Assembly (NCBI GenBank): GCA_902588585.1
Contig: CACIPQ010000003.1
Location: 62,001 to 126,000 of the forward strand
Direction of reading: 5' to 3'
Source: an uncultured Pelagibacteraceae bacterium
GTDB taxonomy: Bacteria; Pseudomonadota; Alphaproteobacteria; Pelagibacterales; Pelagibacteraceae
DNA length: 64,000 nt
In this document: piece by piece, positions 29,546 to 40,034 of the stretch
Numbering within the stretch: the stretch's first letter is position 1
Layout: the number at the start of each line of letters is the position of its first letter
The notes under the pieces: generated by a model
Seen by the model: the letters and a program-made list of their open reading frames with translations, nothing else
The model's database searches: none
Told to the model about the DNA's origin: nothing
Made by a program: the position numbers and the translations under genes

Positions 29546-30727
29546 CTATAAAGTTAAAGATGAAGACTGACTTGATGAATTCATTAAAATAGCATTATCA
29601 AAATCAGTAAGATCGTTTTGATTAATTATTATTTTCAAAACTTTAGTATATTCCCTTCCTGTTGCAGCATATTTATGTAAATAATCTACAAGAGCTAAAC
29701 CAGATATTTTTTTATTTCTTCTTCTAAGCTCTGCTCTCTTTTCCCTAAATTCTCTATATCCTAAATGTGTATTTAAATTATTTTTATAAGCTTGAACGGA
29801 CGAGCGTAACATAGGAAATTTTAAAACTTTATGACCTTTGTTTTTTTCTCTTTTTAGAGGTGCAATTCCATCTTTACCATAAGTCCATTGACCAAACATT
29901 GCATTGCCCTCTAAAGCAAATCTAGATGTTCCCCATCCACTTTCTTTCGCTGCTTGCGCAATTGCTATCGAAACAGGTATGATATCCATTCTAAGTTTAA
30001 GCTCTGTAACATCTTCATTTTTTATTTCATAATCCTCAAATCTTCTTTTCAACCAAACTCTTTCACCTCTTGAATTGTGCTGTTTACTTAAAATTTTAAA
30101 GAGTTTTTTTCTATTTTCTAAAATTTTACTATTTTCGTCCAATATAAGAGGCATTACTATCTTTATAAAAGTATCCTTCTTTTTTTGAGTACTTTTTATC
30201 TTTTTTAAATCTTTTGGTAATTGCCTTAAATAAACGCGCTTAACATGTGATCCTGATCTAATATTTTTTAAATTGTATTCAAGATCTTCAAATAAATTTA
30301 GAGTAATTTTTGTATCCATTCCTAAATCTTCGTTGCTTGAATCTAATTTTTTAGTTTTATTTGAATTTTTGGAAAGTTTATCTTTTGGTTGAAAATTGGA
30401 TTTATACTCTTTTGCAATATGCGTAAACTTTACTTCACTAGTAACAAGTTTAATGTAAGGTCTAATAGTAATTAAACTCGTTATAAAACCTAACAAAGCT
30501 ATTGTTAATACTATGTTGGTAATAACTTGTTCCTTAAATTTAATTTCAGCAATTTTCTTTTTATTATAGCTATGTGCGGGTAATGGTATTTTATTTTTTA
30601 ACAATATAAGTTCAATCTGTGAAGTTGTTAGGTGTTTTTTTGATTGAAGATAAGACCTAACTTCATTTATCTTATAAAGTTTTGATAATTCTATAAGTTG
30701 ATCTCTGTACGGTATGTCTTTTTTCAT
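29546..30727 (-). CDS. Bax-like membrane-anchored glucosaminidase (GH73)
   Basis: Probable peptidoglycan beta-N-acetylglucosaminidase. The 393 residues start with a cytoplasmic stretch of about 70, then one membrane helix (VITNIVLTIALLGFITSL), a linker, and a C-terminal GH73/FlgJ-like domain with SIAIAQAAKESGWGTSRFA (catalytic Glu in the AAKESGWG motif), GNAMFGQWTYG and KFPMLRSSVQAY, as in E. coli Bax. The C-terminus is serine-rich. It converges on the deacetylase with no real gap and lies 4 bp after the nfu gene on the same strand, so it may act in cell-wall turnover with the neighbouring envelope genes. Confidence 0.85.
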   Translation of the reverse strand: MKKDIPYRDQLIELSKLYKINEVRSYLQSKKHLTTSQIELILLKNKIPLPAHSYNKKKIAEIKFKEQVITNIVLTIALLGFITSLITIRPYIKLVTSEVKFTHIAKEYKSNFQPKDKLSKNSNKTKKLDSSNEDLGMDTKITLNLFEDLEYNLKNIRSGSHVKRVYLRQLPKDLKKIKSTQKKKDTFIKIVMPLILDENSKILENRKKLFKILSKQHNSRGERVWLKRRFEDYEIKNEDVTELKLRMDIIPVSIAIAQAAKESGWGTSRFALEGNAMFGQWTYGKDGIAPLKREKNKGHKVLKFPMLRSSVQAYKNNLNTHLGYREFREKRAELRRRNKKISGLALVDYLHKYAATGREYTKVLKIIINQNDLTDFDNAILMNSSSQSSSLTL

Positions 30728-30731
30728 ATAA

Positions 30732-31283
30732 TTAATTTGCTTCTACAGACTTAACTTCTTTAACATAATGACACAGTAAATTTTGTACTCCCTGCTTAAG
30801 TGTCATTAAAGAACTTGGACAGCCTGAACAGCTGCCTCTCAGTTCAACTTTTACAACTCCTTTATCAAAAGAAATAAATTTAATATCCCCGCCATCTTTC
30901 GCAACAGCCGGTCTGACCTTACTATCTAATACGTCATTAATTTTTTTAACTATCTCGTTACCCTCTTTTGCATCTTCAGCTTTTTTATCATTAGTTTTTG
31001 AAATTATTGGTTTTTTATTTTTTTCAAAATAATCATTGATTGATGAAATAATTGAAGGTTTAAGTATATCCCAACTTATTTTTTCATTTTTTTTGACACT
31101 TAAAAAATTTTTAGAAATTAGTATAAGTTCTATACCCTCAAAATTAAGCAATTGTTTTACAAAATCATTTTTAATATTTCCAATATCTTTTTTTTGAAAT
31201 TCTTGTGTATCAACTTCTGAAAATTTTTTTTCTGACAAGAACTTTAGTGCATTCGGGTTCGGCGTGTTTTCTATCTGAATCAT
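30732..31283 (-). CDS. Nfu/NifU-type iron-sulfur cluster scaffold protein
   Basis: Carrier that passes Fe-S clusters to target proteins. The 183 residues have the Nfu N-terminal domain (IQIENTPNPNALKFL near residue 2) and the C-terminal NifU domain with VRPAVAKDGGDIKF and the cluster-binding GSCSGCPSSLMTLKQGV (CxxC). The two are joined by a lysine-rich linker. This Nfu architecture is usual in Alphaproteobacteria and mitochondria. Same strand as trpS and murJ upstream, 35-bp gap. Confidence 0.94.
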   Translation of the reverse strand: MIQIENTPNPNALKFLSEKKFSEVDTQEFQKKDIGNIKNDFVKQLLNFEGIELILISKNFLSVKKNEKISWDILKPSIISSINDYFEKNKKPIISKTNDKKAEDAKEGNEIVKKINDVLDSKVRPAVAKDGGDIKFISFDKGVVKVELRGSCSGCPSSLMTLKQGVQNLLCHYVKEVKSVEAN

Positions 31284-31318
31284 ATTTGAATTTTAGCACA
31301 TTTTTTCATTTATTAATG

Positions 31319-32329
31319 CTAAATAAAACCCACAATTTCTTTGACTTTACCTATGTTTTTTTTTGCAATAACGTTGGCTTTATTTGTACCTTCTCGTAAA
31401 ATTTCTAATAAATATTTATTATCATTCTTTAATTTTTTAATTTTTTTTCCTATAGGACAAATTGTGGCCACCAGAGCATCTGAGAGTTCATTTTTAAATT
31501 TAGAAAAATCTTTACCAGCCATATTTTCTAAAGTTTTTTCTACCGTTGTATTTGTTACAAAGGAGTAAATATTTAATAAATTTAATGCCTCTGGTCTATT
31601 TTTTAAATCCTCTACTTTGTCAGGAATGGGTGAGGAGTCAGTTTTTGCTTTTTTAATCTTTTTATTTATTTCATCCTCAGAATCTTGTAAATCAATTCTT
31701 GAGTAATCAGATTCTTCCGATTTGCTCATTTTTTTTGTACCATCTCTTAAACTCATAACTCTTGAAAGTTTTTTTTGTATTAAGGGCTCTGGGATTGGAA
31801 AAAAGTTATTAGCCTTAAAATCATTATTAAATTTCTGGGCAATATCTCTTGCTAATTCCAAATGTTGTTTCTGATCATCGCCCACAGGAACATGAGTAGC
31901 TTTATAAAGAAGTATATCAGCAGCCATAAGATTGGGATAAACGTATAAACCAACACTAGCGTTTTCTTTATTTTTTCCAGCTTTTTCTTTAAACTGAGTC
32001 ATTCTATTCATCCAGCCAACCCTAGACACACAGTTTAAAATCCAAGCAAGCTCAGAGTGACCGCTGACAGAAGATTGATTAAATATTATACTTTTTTTAA
32101 AGTCTAACCCGCATGCTACAAACCCGGCAGTTGTATCAAGTATATTTTTTTTTAATTCTTGGGGATCCTGAAAAACTGTTATAGCGTGAAGGTCAACAAC
32201 ACAGTAAATACACTCCATTTTTTTTTGTAGATCAACAAAATTTTTCATGGCACCAAGGTAGTTACCTAAATGTAAATTTCCGGTAGGCTGAACTCCTGAA
32301 AAAACTAGTGTTTTGGTATTTTTATTCAT
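31319..32329 (-). CDS. trpS: Tryptophanyl-tRNA synthetase
   Basis: Charges tRNA-Trp. Class I synthetase of 336 residues with the HIGH-like [14 protein letters not shown] (residues about 16-29), the tryptophan-specific [12 protein letters not shown] and [13 protein letters not shown], and the KMSKS motif in [14 protein letters not shown]. Length is normal. Its ATG overlaps the murJ stop by 4 bp, giving a murJ-trpS-nfu order common in Alphaproteobacteria. Confidence 0.98.
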   Translation of the reverse strand: MNKNTKTLVFSGVQPTGNLHLGNYLGAMKNFVDLQKKMECIYCVVDLHAITVFQDPQELKKNILDTTAGFVACGLDFKKSIIFNQSSVSGHSELAWILNCVSRVGWMNRMTQFKEKAGKNKENASVGLYVYPNLMAADILLYKATHVPVGDDQKQHLELARDIAQKFNNDFKANNFFPIPEPLIQKKLSRVMSLRDGTKKMSKSEESDYSRIDLQDSEDEINKKIKKAKTDSSPIPDKVEDLKNRPEALNLLNIYSFVTNTTVEKTLENMAGKDFSKFKNELSDALVATICPIGKKIKKLKNDNKYLLEILREGTNKANVIAKKNIGKVKEIVGFI

Positions 32330-33852
32330 TTTAATTTGTAGCTCTCTAACTTTAATATTCCTAAAAGGTTAGTAACCAAAAGATATATAGCTGCTGACAA
32401 ACCTATCACAATTAACAAATAAATTAATTTAAAATTATAAGTATATTCCAACTTATCCTCAAAATATTCCAAACCAAAATAGAGAAAAAAACACATTAAA
32501 ATTGTAACTATTAAAATTTTTAAAATATTAATCAAAGTTTTGTTTTCAAAAACAAGAAGTTTTTCTTTTTTAAGCAAAATAAAATAAATCAAGGTAGCAA
32601 CCCAAGTTGAAATAGTTGTTGCTATCGGTATAATTATAAAGCCATATTTTCTAAATAAAGAAACACTGATTACAATATTAATTACCATGCTTATGAACGA
32701 TATATAAAAAGGCATCTTTGTATTGTCCCTAGCAAAATAAAAGTTAGATAAAACTTTAATTAAGGCAAAGGCTGGAACACCCATGGCAAAAAATGTTAAA
32801 GCTAAAGATGTGTTGGTAACATCAGATTCATCAAAAGATCCATAACCAAACAAACTGTTCACTATATCTTCAGAAGCTATTATCAAACCAAATGCTGCCG
32901 GCAAAGAAAGAGCTAAAGATAATTCTAAAGATTTATTTTGTATAAGGCTTATAGAATTTTTATCATTTTTTTTTATACTTTTTGAAAGATTTGGCAGAAC
33001 TACAGTTCCAACAGCAATACCAGCTATAGCCAAGTTAATTTGATAAATTCTGTCAGCATAATATAAATAGGAAACTGCTCCAGCTTGAAATGATGCAATA
33101 ATAGTTCCTATTAATATATTAATCTGAGTAATTCCCGATGAGAAAATACTCGGCAATAGTTTTCTAAAAAAGTTTTTTAGACTTTTACTAAACTTAAAAA
33201 ATAACTTTAAAGACGGAAAATAAAATTTTTTTGTAAAAATAATTAGAAGTAAAAATTGCAAAATTCCTGCAAATGTTACTCCAACGGATAAACTTTTTGC
33301 TATATTCAAATTAAAGTAAAAGGAAAATAGCAAAGACAGGATTAGTATTACATTAAGAATTATTGGTGCTGCGGCTGCGGCTGCAAATTTATTATTTGTG
33401 TTAAGTATTCCAGACAACAAAGAAGATAAGCTTACAAATAATAAAAAGGGGAAAGTAATTCTACTAAATTCAATAGCTAAATTAAATTTTTCCAAATCTT
33501 CATAAAAACCAGGGGCAATTAAATAAACTACAAAAGGTGTAAAGATTTCAACAATAATTAATAAAAGAATTAAAATATATAAGAGCAAATTAAAAACATC
33601 ATCAGCAAATTTTTTTCCCTCGTTTTCTCCTTTTAATTTTTCGTCAGCATAACTTGGGATAAACGCTGCGTTGAAAGTACCTTCTGCAAACAAACGTCTG
33701 AAGGTATTAGGCAGTCTAAAAGCAACAAAGAAGGCGTCGGCGTAAACGCTTGTCCCAAGAAAAATAGCTATTAAAATGTCTCTTAAATATCCTAAAACCC
33801 TACTTAGAAGAGTATAAAAACCAAAAACTGAAGTTGAAGACAATAAATTCAT
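32326..33852 (-). CDS. murJ: Lipid II flippase MurJ
   Basis: Moves lipid-linked peptidoglycan precursor across the inner membrane. The 508-residue protein is highly hydrophobic, with about 14 membrane helices of the MOP superfamily. The start region [26 protein letters not shown] is typical (given by its key part [11 protein letters not shown]), as are [23 protein letters not shown] and a basic patch in the first cytoplasmic loops. Overlaps trpS by 4 bp. Divergent from maeB across 56 bp. Confidence 0.96.
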   Translation of the reverse strand: MNLLSSTSVFGFYTLLSRVLGYLRDILIAIFLGTSVYADAFFVAFRLPNTFRRLFAEGTFNAAFIPSYADEKLKGENEGKKFADDVFNLLLYILILLLIIVEIFTPFVVYLIAPGFYEDLEKFNLAIEFSRITFPFLLFVSLSSLLSGILNTNNKFAAAAAAPIILNVILILSLLFSFYFNLNIAKSLSVGVTFAGILQFLLLIIFTKKFYFPSLKLFFKFSKSLKNFFRKLLPSIFSSGITQINILIGTIIASFQAGAVSYLYYADRIYQINLAIAGIAVGTVVLPNLSKSIKKNDKNSISLIQNKSLELSLALSLPAAFGLIIASEDIVNSLFGYGSFDESDVTNTSLALTFFAMGVPAFALIKVLSNFYFARDNTKMPFYISFISMVINIVISVSLFRKYGFIIIPIATTISTWVATLIYFILLKKEKLLVFENKTLINILKILIVTILMCFFLYFGLEYFEDKLEYTYNFKLIYLLIVIGLSAAIYLLVTNLLGILKLESYKLK

Positions 33853-33908
33853 AATTAAGACAAATTATTAGTGATTTAATACCATTTATATTACATACTT
33901 AAATTTTA

Positions 33909-36203
33909 ATGACAAAAAAATCAAAAATTGATCATTACACGGATAAAGAAGCATTAGACTTTCATAATAAAGGAAAGTCTGGCAAAATTGAGATTGTTTC
34001 TTCAAAATCATTAACAACTAAAAGGGACCTTTCTCTGGCTTATTCTCCTGGAGTTGCGGTTCCAGTTAAAGAAATTTCAAAAAACCCTGATGCTGCTTAT
34101 GAATATACAAGCAAAGGAAATCTAGTAGCCGTAATAAGTAACGGTTCTGCAATTTTAGGATTGGGAAATTTAGGTGCTCTTGCATCAAAACCAGTTATGG
34201 AAGGTAAAGCTGTTTTATTTAAAAGATTTGCAGACATAGATGCTATTGATATTGAGATAGATAGTAAAAACTCAGATGAAATAATTAAATGCATTCAAAA
34301 TATTGGAAATAGTTTTGGTGGAATAAATTTAGAAGATATTGCTGCGCCGGATTGTTTTATTATAGAAAGAAAATTAAGAGATACTTTAGATATACCTATT
34401 TTTCATGATGACCAACATGGTACAGCAATTATTACATCTGCTGCACTAATTAATGCTCTGGATATATCTAATAAAAAACCAGGTGAGGTAAAAGTTGTTG
34501 TTAATGGCGCAGGTGCCTCTGCATTAGCATGTGCAAATCTTTTCAAAAGCATTGGTATTAAAACTCAAAATATAATTATGCTTGATAGAAAAGGTGTGAT
34601 TTATAAAGGCAGAGATAATGTAGACCAGTTTAAATCAGCATATGCGATTAAAACAAAACTAAGAACTCTTAAAGACGCAATAAAGGGGGCAGATGTTTTT
34701 TTAGGTTTGTCAGCAAAAAATGTATTGACCCAAGAGATGGTAAAATCTATGGCTAAAAATCCAATCATATTCGCATGTGCCAATCCTGATCCCGAAATAA
34801 AACCTGAGTTAGTAGACGAAGTAAGATCAGATGCAATAGTTGCAACGGGAAGATCCGACTATCCTAACCAAGTTAATAATCTAATTGGGTTTCCATATAT
34901 ATTTAGAGGAGCTCTTGACGTTAGAGCAAAAGAGATTAACGAAGAAATGAAAATAGCTGCGGCAAAGGCTATAGCAACACTAGCTAAAGAAGAAGTTCCT
35001 GATGAAGTAGTAAATGCTTATGGTGGAGAAAGACCTCGTTATGGAAAAGAATATATTATTCCGTCAACTTTTGATCCTAGATTAATTAGTAGAATACCTG
35101 CTGCAGTTGCTGAAGCCGCAATGAAAAGTGGAGTAGCAAGAAAAAAAATTTCAGACATTGAAACCTATAAAGACCAGTTAACTAACAGACTCGATCCTTC
35201 TATGAGCATTATGCAAGGAATTAACGCACAACTTAAAAAAAGACCTAAAACAGTTGTCTTTGCTGAAGGTGAAGACAAAAACATGTTAAAGGCCGCAATT
35301 GCTTACAAGAATAGTCGTTTAGGAACACCGATCGTAATTGGAAATGAAAAAAGAGTAAAAGAACAATTAAAAGAAATTGGATTAGATGAAAATTATAAAA
35401 TTAAAATTGTCAACTCAACTGATAAGGACAAAAGAGAACTATATACCAAAAAATTATACAATAAGTTACAGAGACAAGGTCTTTTGGAAAGAGATGTCGA
35501 TAGATTAATTAGAAACGATAGAATTGTCTGGGGTTCTTCTATGGTCGATTGTGGTGATGCAGATGCAATGGTAACAGGAAACATTAGACATTACGCTGCT
35601 TCCATTGAAAGTCTTAAAAAAGTGGTGGATTCTAGACCTGGCGAAACTTTATTTGGTCTAAATATGTTAATTACACCTAAAAAAACTATCTTTATTGCTG
35701 ATACACAGGTAAACGATTTTCCGTCTGCAGAAAAATTAACAAAAATTGCAATGTCCAGTGTTAGAGTGGCTAAATTATTTGGTTTTGATCCTAAAGTAGC
35801 TTTTTTATCTCACTCTACATTTGGAAAACCATCATCTAGAAATACAAAACATGTTAGAGAAGCTATTGAACTTCTGAAAACTAAAAAAGTAGATTTCGAT
35901 TTTGATGGTGAGATGCAGCCAGATGTAGCTTTAAATCCCAAATACAAAGAAACATATCCATTTTCTAAAATAGTGGGTAATGCGAACATTTTAATAATGC
36001 CAGCTCTTCATAGTGCGGCTATATCAACTAAACTAATGAAAACCATTGGTGGAGCTAAAGTAATTGGCCCACTTTTAATTGGATTAGCATTGCCAATTGA
36101 AATCGCTCCTCTAAGATCATCTTCGAGTGATATACTAAATCTTGCTTCTGTAGCGGCTTATTCGGCAGAAATCATTGACTACAAAAATAAGAAAAATAAT
36201 TAA
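33909..36203 (+). CDS. maeB: NADP-dependent malic enzyme with phosphotransacetylase-like domain
   Basis: Decarboxylates malate to pyruvate and CO2 with reduction of NAD(P). The 764 residues are a two-domain MaeB: malic-enzyme part (about 1-430) with [33 protein letters not shown] and a Rossmann [15 protein letters not shown]; then a phosphotransacetylase-like part (about 430-764) with [14 protein letters not shown] and [14 protein letters not shown]. The second domain is thought to be regulatory or structural rather than active in MaeB. It ends in a shared TTAA with the convergent BON gene. Confidence 0.97.
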   Translation: MTKKSKIDHYTDKEALDFHNKGKSGKIEIVSSKSLTTKRDLSLAYSPGVAVPVKEISKNPDAAYEYTSKGNLVAVISNGSAILGLGNLGALASKPVMEGKAVLFKRFADIDAIDIEIDSKNSDEIIKCIQNIGNSFGGINLEDIAAPDCFIIERKLRDTLDIPIFHDDQHGTAIITSAALINALDISNKKPGEVKVVVNGAGASALACANLFKSIGIKTQNIIMLDRKGVIYKGRDNVDQFKSAYAIKTKLRTLKDAIKGADVFLGLSAKNVLTQEMVKSMAKNPIIFACANPDPEIKPELVDEVRSDAIVATGRSDYPNQVNNLIGFPYIFRGALDVRAKEINEEMKIAAAKAIATLAKEEVPDEVVNAYGGERPRYGKEYIIPSTFDPRLISRIPAAVAEAAMKSGVARKKISDIETYKDQLTNRLDPSMSIMQGINAQLKKRPKTVVFAEGEDKNMLKAAIAYKNSRLGTPIVIGNEKRVKEQLKEIGLDENYKIKIVNSTDKDKRELYTKKLYNKLQRQGLLERDVDRLIRNDRIVWGSSMVDCGDADAMVTGNIRHYAASIESLKKVVDSRPGETLFGLNMLITPKKTIFIADTQVNDFPSAEKLTKIAMSSVRVAKLFGFDPKVAFLSHSTFGKPSSRNTKHVREAIELLKTKKVDFDFDGEMQPDVALNPKYKETYPFSKIVGNANILIMPALHSAAISTKLMKTIGGAKVIGPLLIGLALPIEIAPLRSSSSDILNLASVAAYSAEIIDYKNKKNN

Positions 36204-36790
36204 TTTTTATTTCTACTTAATTCATCTACTAATAAAATACTTGGTATAACATCTTTAACACCATGAATTTCATTTGCCTCTGAAATAACTTTTTTCTTTT
36301 CATCCTTTGTCATGGCAATTCCAAAAATATAAACTTTTCCATTTATGGTATCAATCGTATAGTTGGTAGATTTTGTAAGTTTATTAAAAAGCAAAGCAGT
36401 TCTTAACTGAGAGGTAATTAATACATCTTTTGCGGTATTTTTAAAATTAGTCTTCCCCTTAATTGTCACTGCGCTTTGTACGGACCTGGCTCCTTTAGTT
36501 TCCCAGGCCATCTTAATAATCTTCAATTTTTCTTCTGGTTCATTAACTTTTCCTGATAAAAAAATATTTCCATCAATAACTTTGGTGCTTAGGTCAAGGA
36601 TATATTTCTTATCCTTTAAAGCTAATCTTCCCATCAAATTTTTCTGCATAATAGAATCATCAATTTGCATACCGACAGTTCTTGGGTCATAAGCAATACT
36701 TACCCCAGATCCAAAAATTCCAACGGAAGAACTTCCAACGCAAGATAAAAGTAAGAAGCTAAACAGAATTAATATTAAATTTTTTCTCAT
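36200..36790 (-). CDS. BON-domain lipoprotein
   Basis: Envelope lipoprotein of 196 residues. A lipoprotein signal ends in LLLSCVGSS, placing the acylated cysteine near residue 17. Two BON domains follow (about 50-115 and 120-185), the second with TINGKVYIFGIAMTKDEKK. Related proteins (OsmY, DolP/YraP) bind anionic phospholipids and support the outer membrane. It overlaps the rsmI end by 4 bp; in many proteobacteria yraN and related genes accompany rsmI and yraP, but yraN is absent here. Confidence 0.9.
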   Translation of the reverse strand: MRKNLILILFSFLLLSCVGSSSVGIFGSGVSIAYDPRTVGMQIDDSIMQKNLMGRLALKDKKYILDLSTKVIDGNIFLSGKVNEPEEKLKIIKMAWETKGARSVQSAVTIKGKTNFKNTAKDVLITSQLRTALLFNKLTKSTNYTIDTINGKVYIFGIAMTKDEKKKVISEANEIHGVKDVIPSILLVDELSRNKN

Positions 36791-37626
36791 TTTTTTTTAA
36801 CATTTAAACAAATATTATATACCTTCTTTTTTGACAAATTATTTTTTTCTGAAATCAACTTAACCACATCTTTTAGACTGTACCTTTTTAGATATTCCTT
36901 GATATCCTTTCTTAATTTTTTTTCATCAAAAACATTTCCTTGTGAAAAATTGTTCATTTTTTTTGATAATACAACCGTAAGTTCTCCTTTTAAACTTTCT
37001 TTAAAACCTTTAAATTTTTCCAGATTTTCTCTATAAAAAGTTTCGTGAATTTTTGTCATTTCTCTGCCAACAAAAATCTGTCTATTATTAAAAAATTTTT
37101 TAAATAATTTAATATAAAAATTTATTTTTATAGCTGGAATAAAAAAAACAATATTAAAATTATAATCTTTTACTGCATTGATTTCTTTTTCCACTGCTGT
37201 AGCTTTTTTAGGCAAAAATCCATAAAAAAAATATTGATCATTAAAGCCAGATACACTCATCGCAGTAGTTGCTGCAGAAACCCCAGGTATTGGGAATATT
37301 TTAATTTTTCTTTTAATACATTCTTTAATAAGAACTAATCCGGGATCTGAAAAAGTTGGTGTTCCAGCATCAGAAATAATTGAGACTTTTTCTCCGCTTT
37401 CAATTAACTGAATAATTGATTCTGCTATTTTTTTTTCATTAAATTTGTGATTTGGAATTAATTTTTTCTTAATACCATAGTAATTTAGTAACTTTATGGA
37501 CCTTCTAGTATCTTCACAAAGAATTTTATCAGAATTTTTTAATACATTTAATGCTCTTAATGTAATATCCTCCAAGTTTCCTATTGGCGTTGAAACGATG
37601 TATAAACCTGGTAGAAAACTATTCAT
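36787..37626 (-). CDS. rsmI: 16S rRNA 2'-O-ribose methyltransferase RsmI
   Basis: Methylates the ribose of C1402 in 16S rRNA with SAM. The 279 residues begin with the family signature GLYIVSTPIGNLEDITLRAL, followed by ILCEDTRRSIKLL, VSIISDAGTPTFSDPG and PIPGVSAATTAMSVSG, and end in a small helical domain (KKVYNICLNVKK). The ATG is only 5 bp from the ATG of the divergent gene at 37632, so both promoters must lie largely in the neighbouring coding regions. Confidence 0.97.
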   Translation of the reverse strand: MNSFLPGLYIVSTPIGNLEDITLRALNVLKNSDKILCEDTRRSIKLLNYYGIKKKLIPNHKFNEKKIAESIIQLIESGEKVSIISDAGTPTFSDPGLVLIKECIKRKIKIFPIPGVSAATTAMSVSGFNDQYFFYGFLPKKATAVEKEINAVKDYNFNIVFFIPAIKINFYIKLFKKFFNNRQIFVGREMTKIHETFYRENLEKFKGFKESLKGELTVVLSKKMNNFSQGNVFDEKKLRKDIKEYLKRYSLKDVVKLISEKNNLSKKKVYNICLNVKKK

Positions 37627-37631
37627 AAAAT

Positions 37632-38795
37632 ATGAAAAAATTTTTTAAGATAATTTTATCTTATTTATTGATCACTTTTAACAGTTATGTTTCTGCGGTT
37701 GAATCTAATAGTTCAAATATTCTAAAAATTGGAGTTTTGGCTCCCTTATCTGGTGAATTAAAAGTTTTGGGCGAAACAATACTTTATTCGGTGAATTTAG
37801 CATTGCACGATATTAATGATGATTCGATAAAGATTTACCCAAAAGACTCAGGTTATAATAAAAAAAGAATAGTAGAAGCTTGTAAAGAATTTCAGGAAGA
37901 GGGAATCAAAATTGTCGTTGGGCCTATTGACTCCTCTTTTACAAAAGAACTAAAAAATTTCGATGATTTAATATTCTTATCATTATCCAATATGAATTCT
38001 GATATCGATAAAAATATTATAATGATGGGAATTAATTTAGAATCCCAATTATTAGCTATTAAAAAATTTATCAATAAGCAAAAAAGAAAGAAAACAGTAA
38101 TCTTATATCCTGATAACAATAATTCTAAACATGTAGAGAAAAGTATCAGAGATGCTAATTTTAAAAATACTAAACTTTTTAAATATAGTAACGACTCTAA
38201 AATTTTAACTGGTCAAATAGAAAAATTAACAAACTATAAAAGAAGAAAAATAAATTTAAATGCTAGGGTAAAAAAATTAGAAAAGTCAGATCTGCCAAAA
38301 GATATTAGAGAACTAAATCAGTTAAAACAAAGATATACTCTTGGGAAAATAAATTTTGACTCAGTTGTTATCATTGATTTTGGAAACGGATTAAAAAGTG
38401 TTTTAACGTCTCTTGCCTACACTGATGTTTCAGAAAAAGACATATTAATAATAGCAGCCAATCAATGGTTTGATGATAGTATTTTGTCAGAAACCTCAAT
38501 AAAAAGTTTTTATTTTCCTTCAGTTAATTTAAAAGATTTTAAAAAATTTAATGAAAAATTTTTTAAAACTTACCAATACAAACCAAATGAAATTACGATA
38601 TTATCCTATGATACAATTGGCCTTATATACTATCTTTGGAAAAGTGATGTAAAAATTAATTCTGCAAGTGACTTTAATTTCAAAAAAGAGATTAAAGCAA
38701 AAATTGGAAAATTTAAAATATCTGAGAATAAAGTTATTCAAAAATTAGATATTTACAAACTAGAAGATAATAACTTTGTTAGAAGTAAGCTTTAA
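37632..38795 (+). CDS. Periplasmic-binding-fold protein, LpoA/LppC-like
   Basis: The 387 residues start with a signal peptide (MKKFFKIILSYLLITFNSYVSA) and continue as a type 1 periplasmic binding protein (IGVLAPLSGELKVLGE, VVGPIDSSF, ITILSYDTIGLIYY). Proteins of this kind next to rsmI in Alphaproteobacteria are annotated as LppC/LpoA-like penicillin-binding protein activators. No lipobox is seen, so it is probably soluble. The role is inferred from fold and position; an amino acid-binding function is the alternative. Its end overlaps convergent rdgB by 17 bp. Confidence 0.78.
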   Translation: MKKFFKIILSYLLITFNSYVSAVESNSSNILKIGVLAPLSGELKVLGETILYSVNLALHDINDDSIKIYPKDSGYNKKRIVEACKEFQEEGIKIVVGPIDSSFTKELKNFDDLIFLSLSNMNSDIDKNIIMMGINLESQLLAIKKFINKQKRKKTVILYPDNNNSKHVEKSIRDANFKNTKLFKYSNDSKILTGQIEKLTNYKRRKINLNARVKKLEKSDLPKDIRELNQLKQRYTLGKINFDSVVIIDFGNGLKSVLTSLAYTDVSEKDILIIAANQWFDDSILSETSIKSFYFPSVNLKDFKKFNEKFFKTYQYKPNEITILSYDTIGLIYYLWKSDVKINSASDFNFKKEIKAKIGKFKISENKVIQKLDIYKLEDNNFVRSKL

Positions 38796-39369
38796 TTTTT
38801 TCTTCTAACTTTTTATAAGCAATATTTCTATGGTCTATTAAAAGTTTTTCTTTGTAATCCATTTCGGCAAAAGTTTTAGAATAGCCATCTGGAATAAAAA
38901 TTGGATCATAGCCAAAACCATTATTTCCCTTTTTAGTAGATATAGTTCCTTTAATAATACCAACTTCTGATATTTTTTTTCCATTAGGCCACTGAATTGT
39001 AAGACTACAAACAAATTGTGCTTTTTTATTTTTGTTTGATTTTTTTATTTTTTTTAAAATTTCTGTCATCGCATTATCAAATCCACCAAATTCTTTTGCC
39101 CACCTTGCAGATAAAATTCCAGGCTGCCCATTTAAACAATCAATCTCGAGACCTGAGTCGTCAGATATTGTAACTAGCTTTGATCTGTTACAAAAAAAAT
39201 TAGCTTTTAGTTCTGAATTTGCAAGAAAGGTTTTACCGTTTTCTTCCGGGCTCTCTATGCCGAAATCATTAGGCGAAACTTTTTCTACTTTATTTGGCAA
39301 TAAATCACTTATTTCTTTAAATTTTCCCTTATTATGAGTTCCTACTAATATCTTATTAATTTTGTACAT
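38779..39369 (-). CDS. rdgB: Non-canonical purine NTP pyrophosphatase RdgB (Ham1)
   Basis: Hydrolyses dITP, ITP and XTP so they are not built into DNA or RNA. The 196 residues show ILVGTHNKGKFKEI, the catalytic DDSGLEIDCLNGQPGILSAR (SDDSGLE), GFGYDPIFIP and the C-terminal HRNIAYKKL, all typical. hemW and rph, frequent neighbours, are absent. Divergent from grpE with a 41-bp gap. Confidence 0.96.
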   Translation of the reverse strand: MYKINKILVGTHNKGKFKEISDLLPNKVEKVSPNDFGIESPEENGKTFLANSELKANFFCNRSKLVTISDDSGLEIDCLNGQPGILSARWAKEFGGFDNAMTEILKKIKKSNKNKKAQFVCSLTIQWPNGKKISEVGIIKGTISTKKGNNGFGYDPIFIPDGYSKTFAEMDYKEKLLIDHRNIAYKKLEEKIKAYF

Positions 39370-39410
39370 AGAGACCTGGAAATTAAATATTTTATGACTA
39401 TATAGAAAAT

Positions 39411-39989
39411 ATGGCCAATTTAAATGATGAAGATAAAAACAAAAAAGATAGTAAAATTCCTAAAAAGGAAGAAAAAAAGGAACTCAGTATCGAAGAAAAG
39501 CTCAAAGATACCGAGGATAAACTTCTAAGATCTCTTGCAGAACTAGAAAATCAACGAAAAAGGTTTGATAAAGATATAAAAGAGGCAATAGACTTTGGGG
39601 GTTTTAGTTTTGCAAAAGAAAACTTGGCTATATTGGACAATTTACAGAGAGCCTATATTTCAATTAAAAATGATCCGGCTTTAAAAGATAATAAAGATTT
39701 AGATAAATTTTTAAAAAATATTGAGATTATTGAAAAAGATCTAATCTCAATTTTCAAAAAAAACAAAATAGAAAAAATTGATACAACTAAGAAAAAATTT
39801 GATCCAAATTTTCATCAAGCTATGACAGAAGTAGAAAATGACCAAGTAGAGACCGGTAGTATAGTGCAAGAAATACAAGCTGGTTATATGTTGGGGGGAA
39901 GATTGCTTAGACCGTCTTTGGTTGCAGTTTCTAAAAAAAGTATGAAAAAAGAAGCAAAAAATGGGGAAAAAGATGAAAAAAAAAAATAA
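39411..39989 (+). CDS. grpE: Nucleotide exchange factor GrpE
   Basis: Dimeric co-chaperone that releases ADP from DnaK. The 192 residues have a long charged N-terminal coiled coil (KLKDTEDKLLRSLAELENQRKR), the core FDKDIKEAIDFGGFSFAKENLAILDNL (key part FAKENLAILDNL), FDPNFHQAM and the end GYMLGGRLLRPSLVAVS. It precedes dnaK-dnaJ with a 45-bp spacer. The repressor gene hrcA, often upstream, is missing, and no CIRCE element was recognised before grpE or dnaK. Confidence 0.97.
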   Translation: MANLNDEDKNKKDSKIPKKEEKKELSIEEKLKDTEDKLLRSLAELENQRKRFDKDIKEAIDFGGFSFAKENLAILDNLQRAYISIKNDPALKDNKDLDKFLKNIEIIEKDLISIFKKNKIEKIDTTKKKFDPNFHQAMTEVENDQVETGSIVQEIQAGYMLGGRLLRPSLVAVSKKSMKKEAKNGEKDEKKK

Positions 39990-40034
39990 TCCCCATCTTG
40001 TAGAAACACAAATAACACCCATATACCAAGCATT

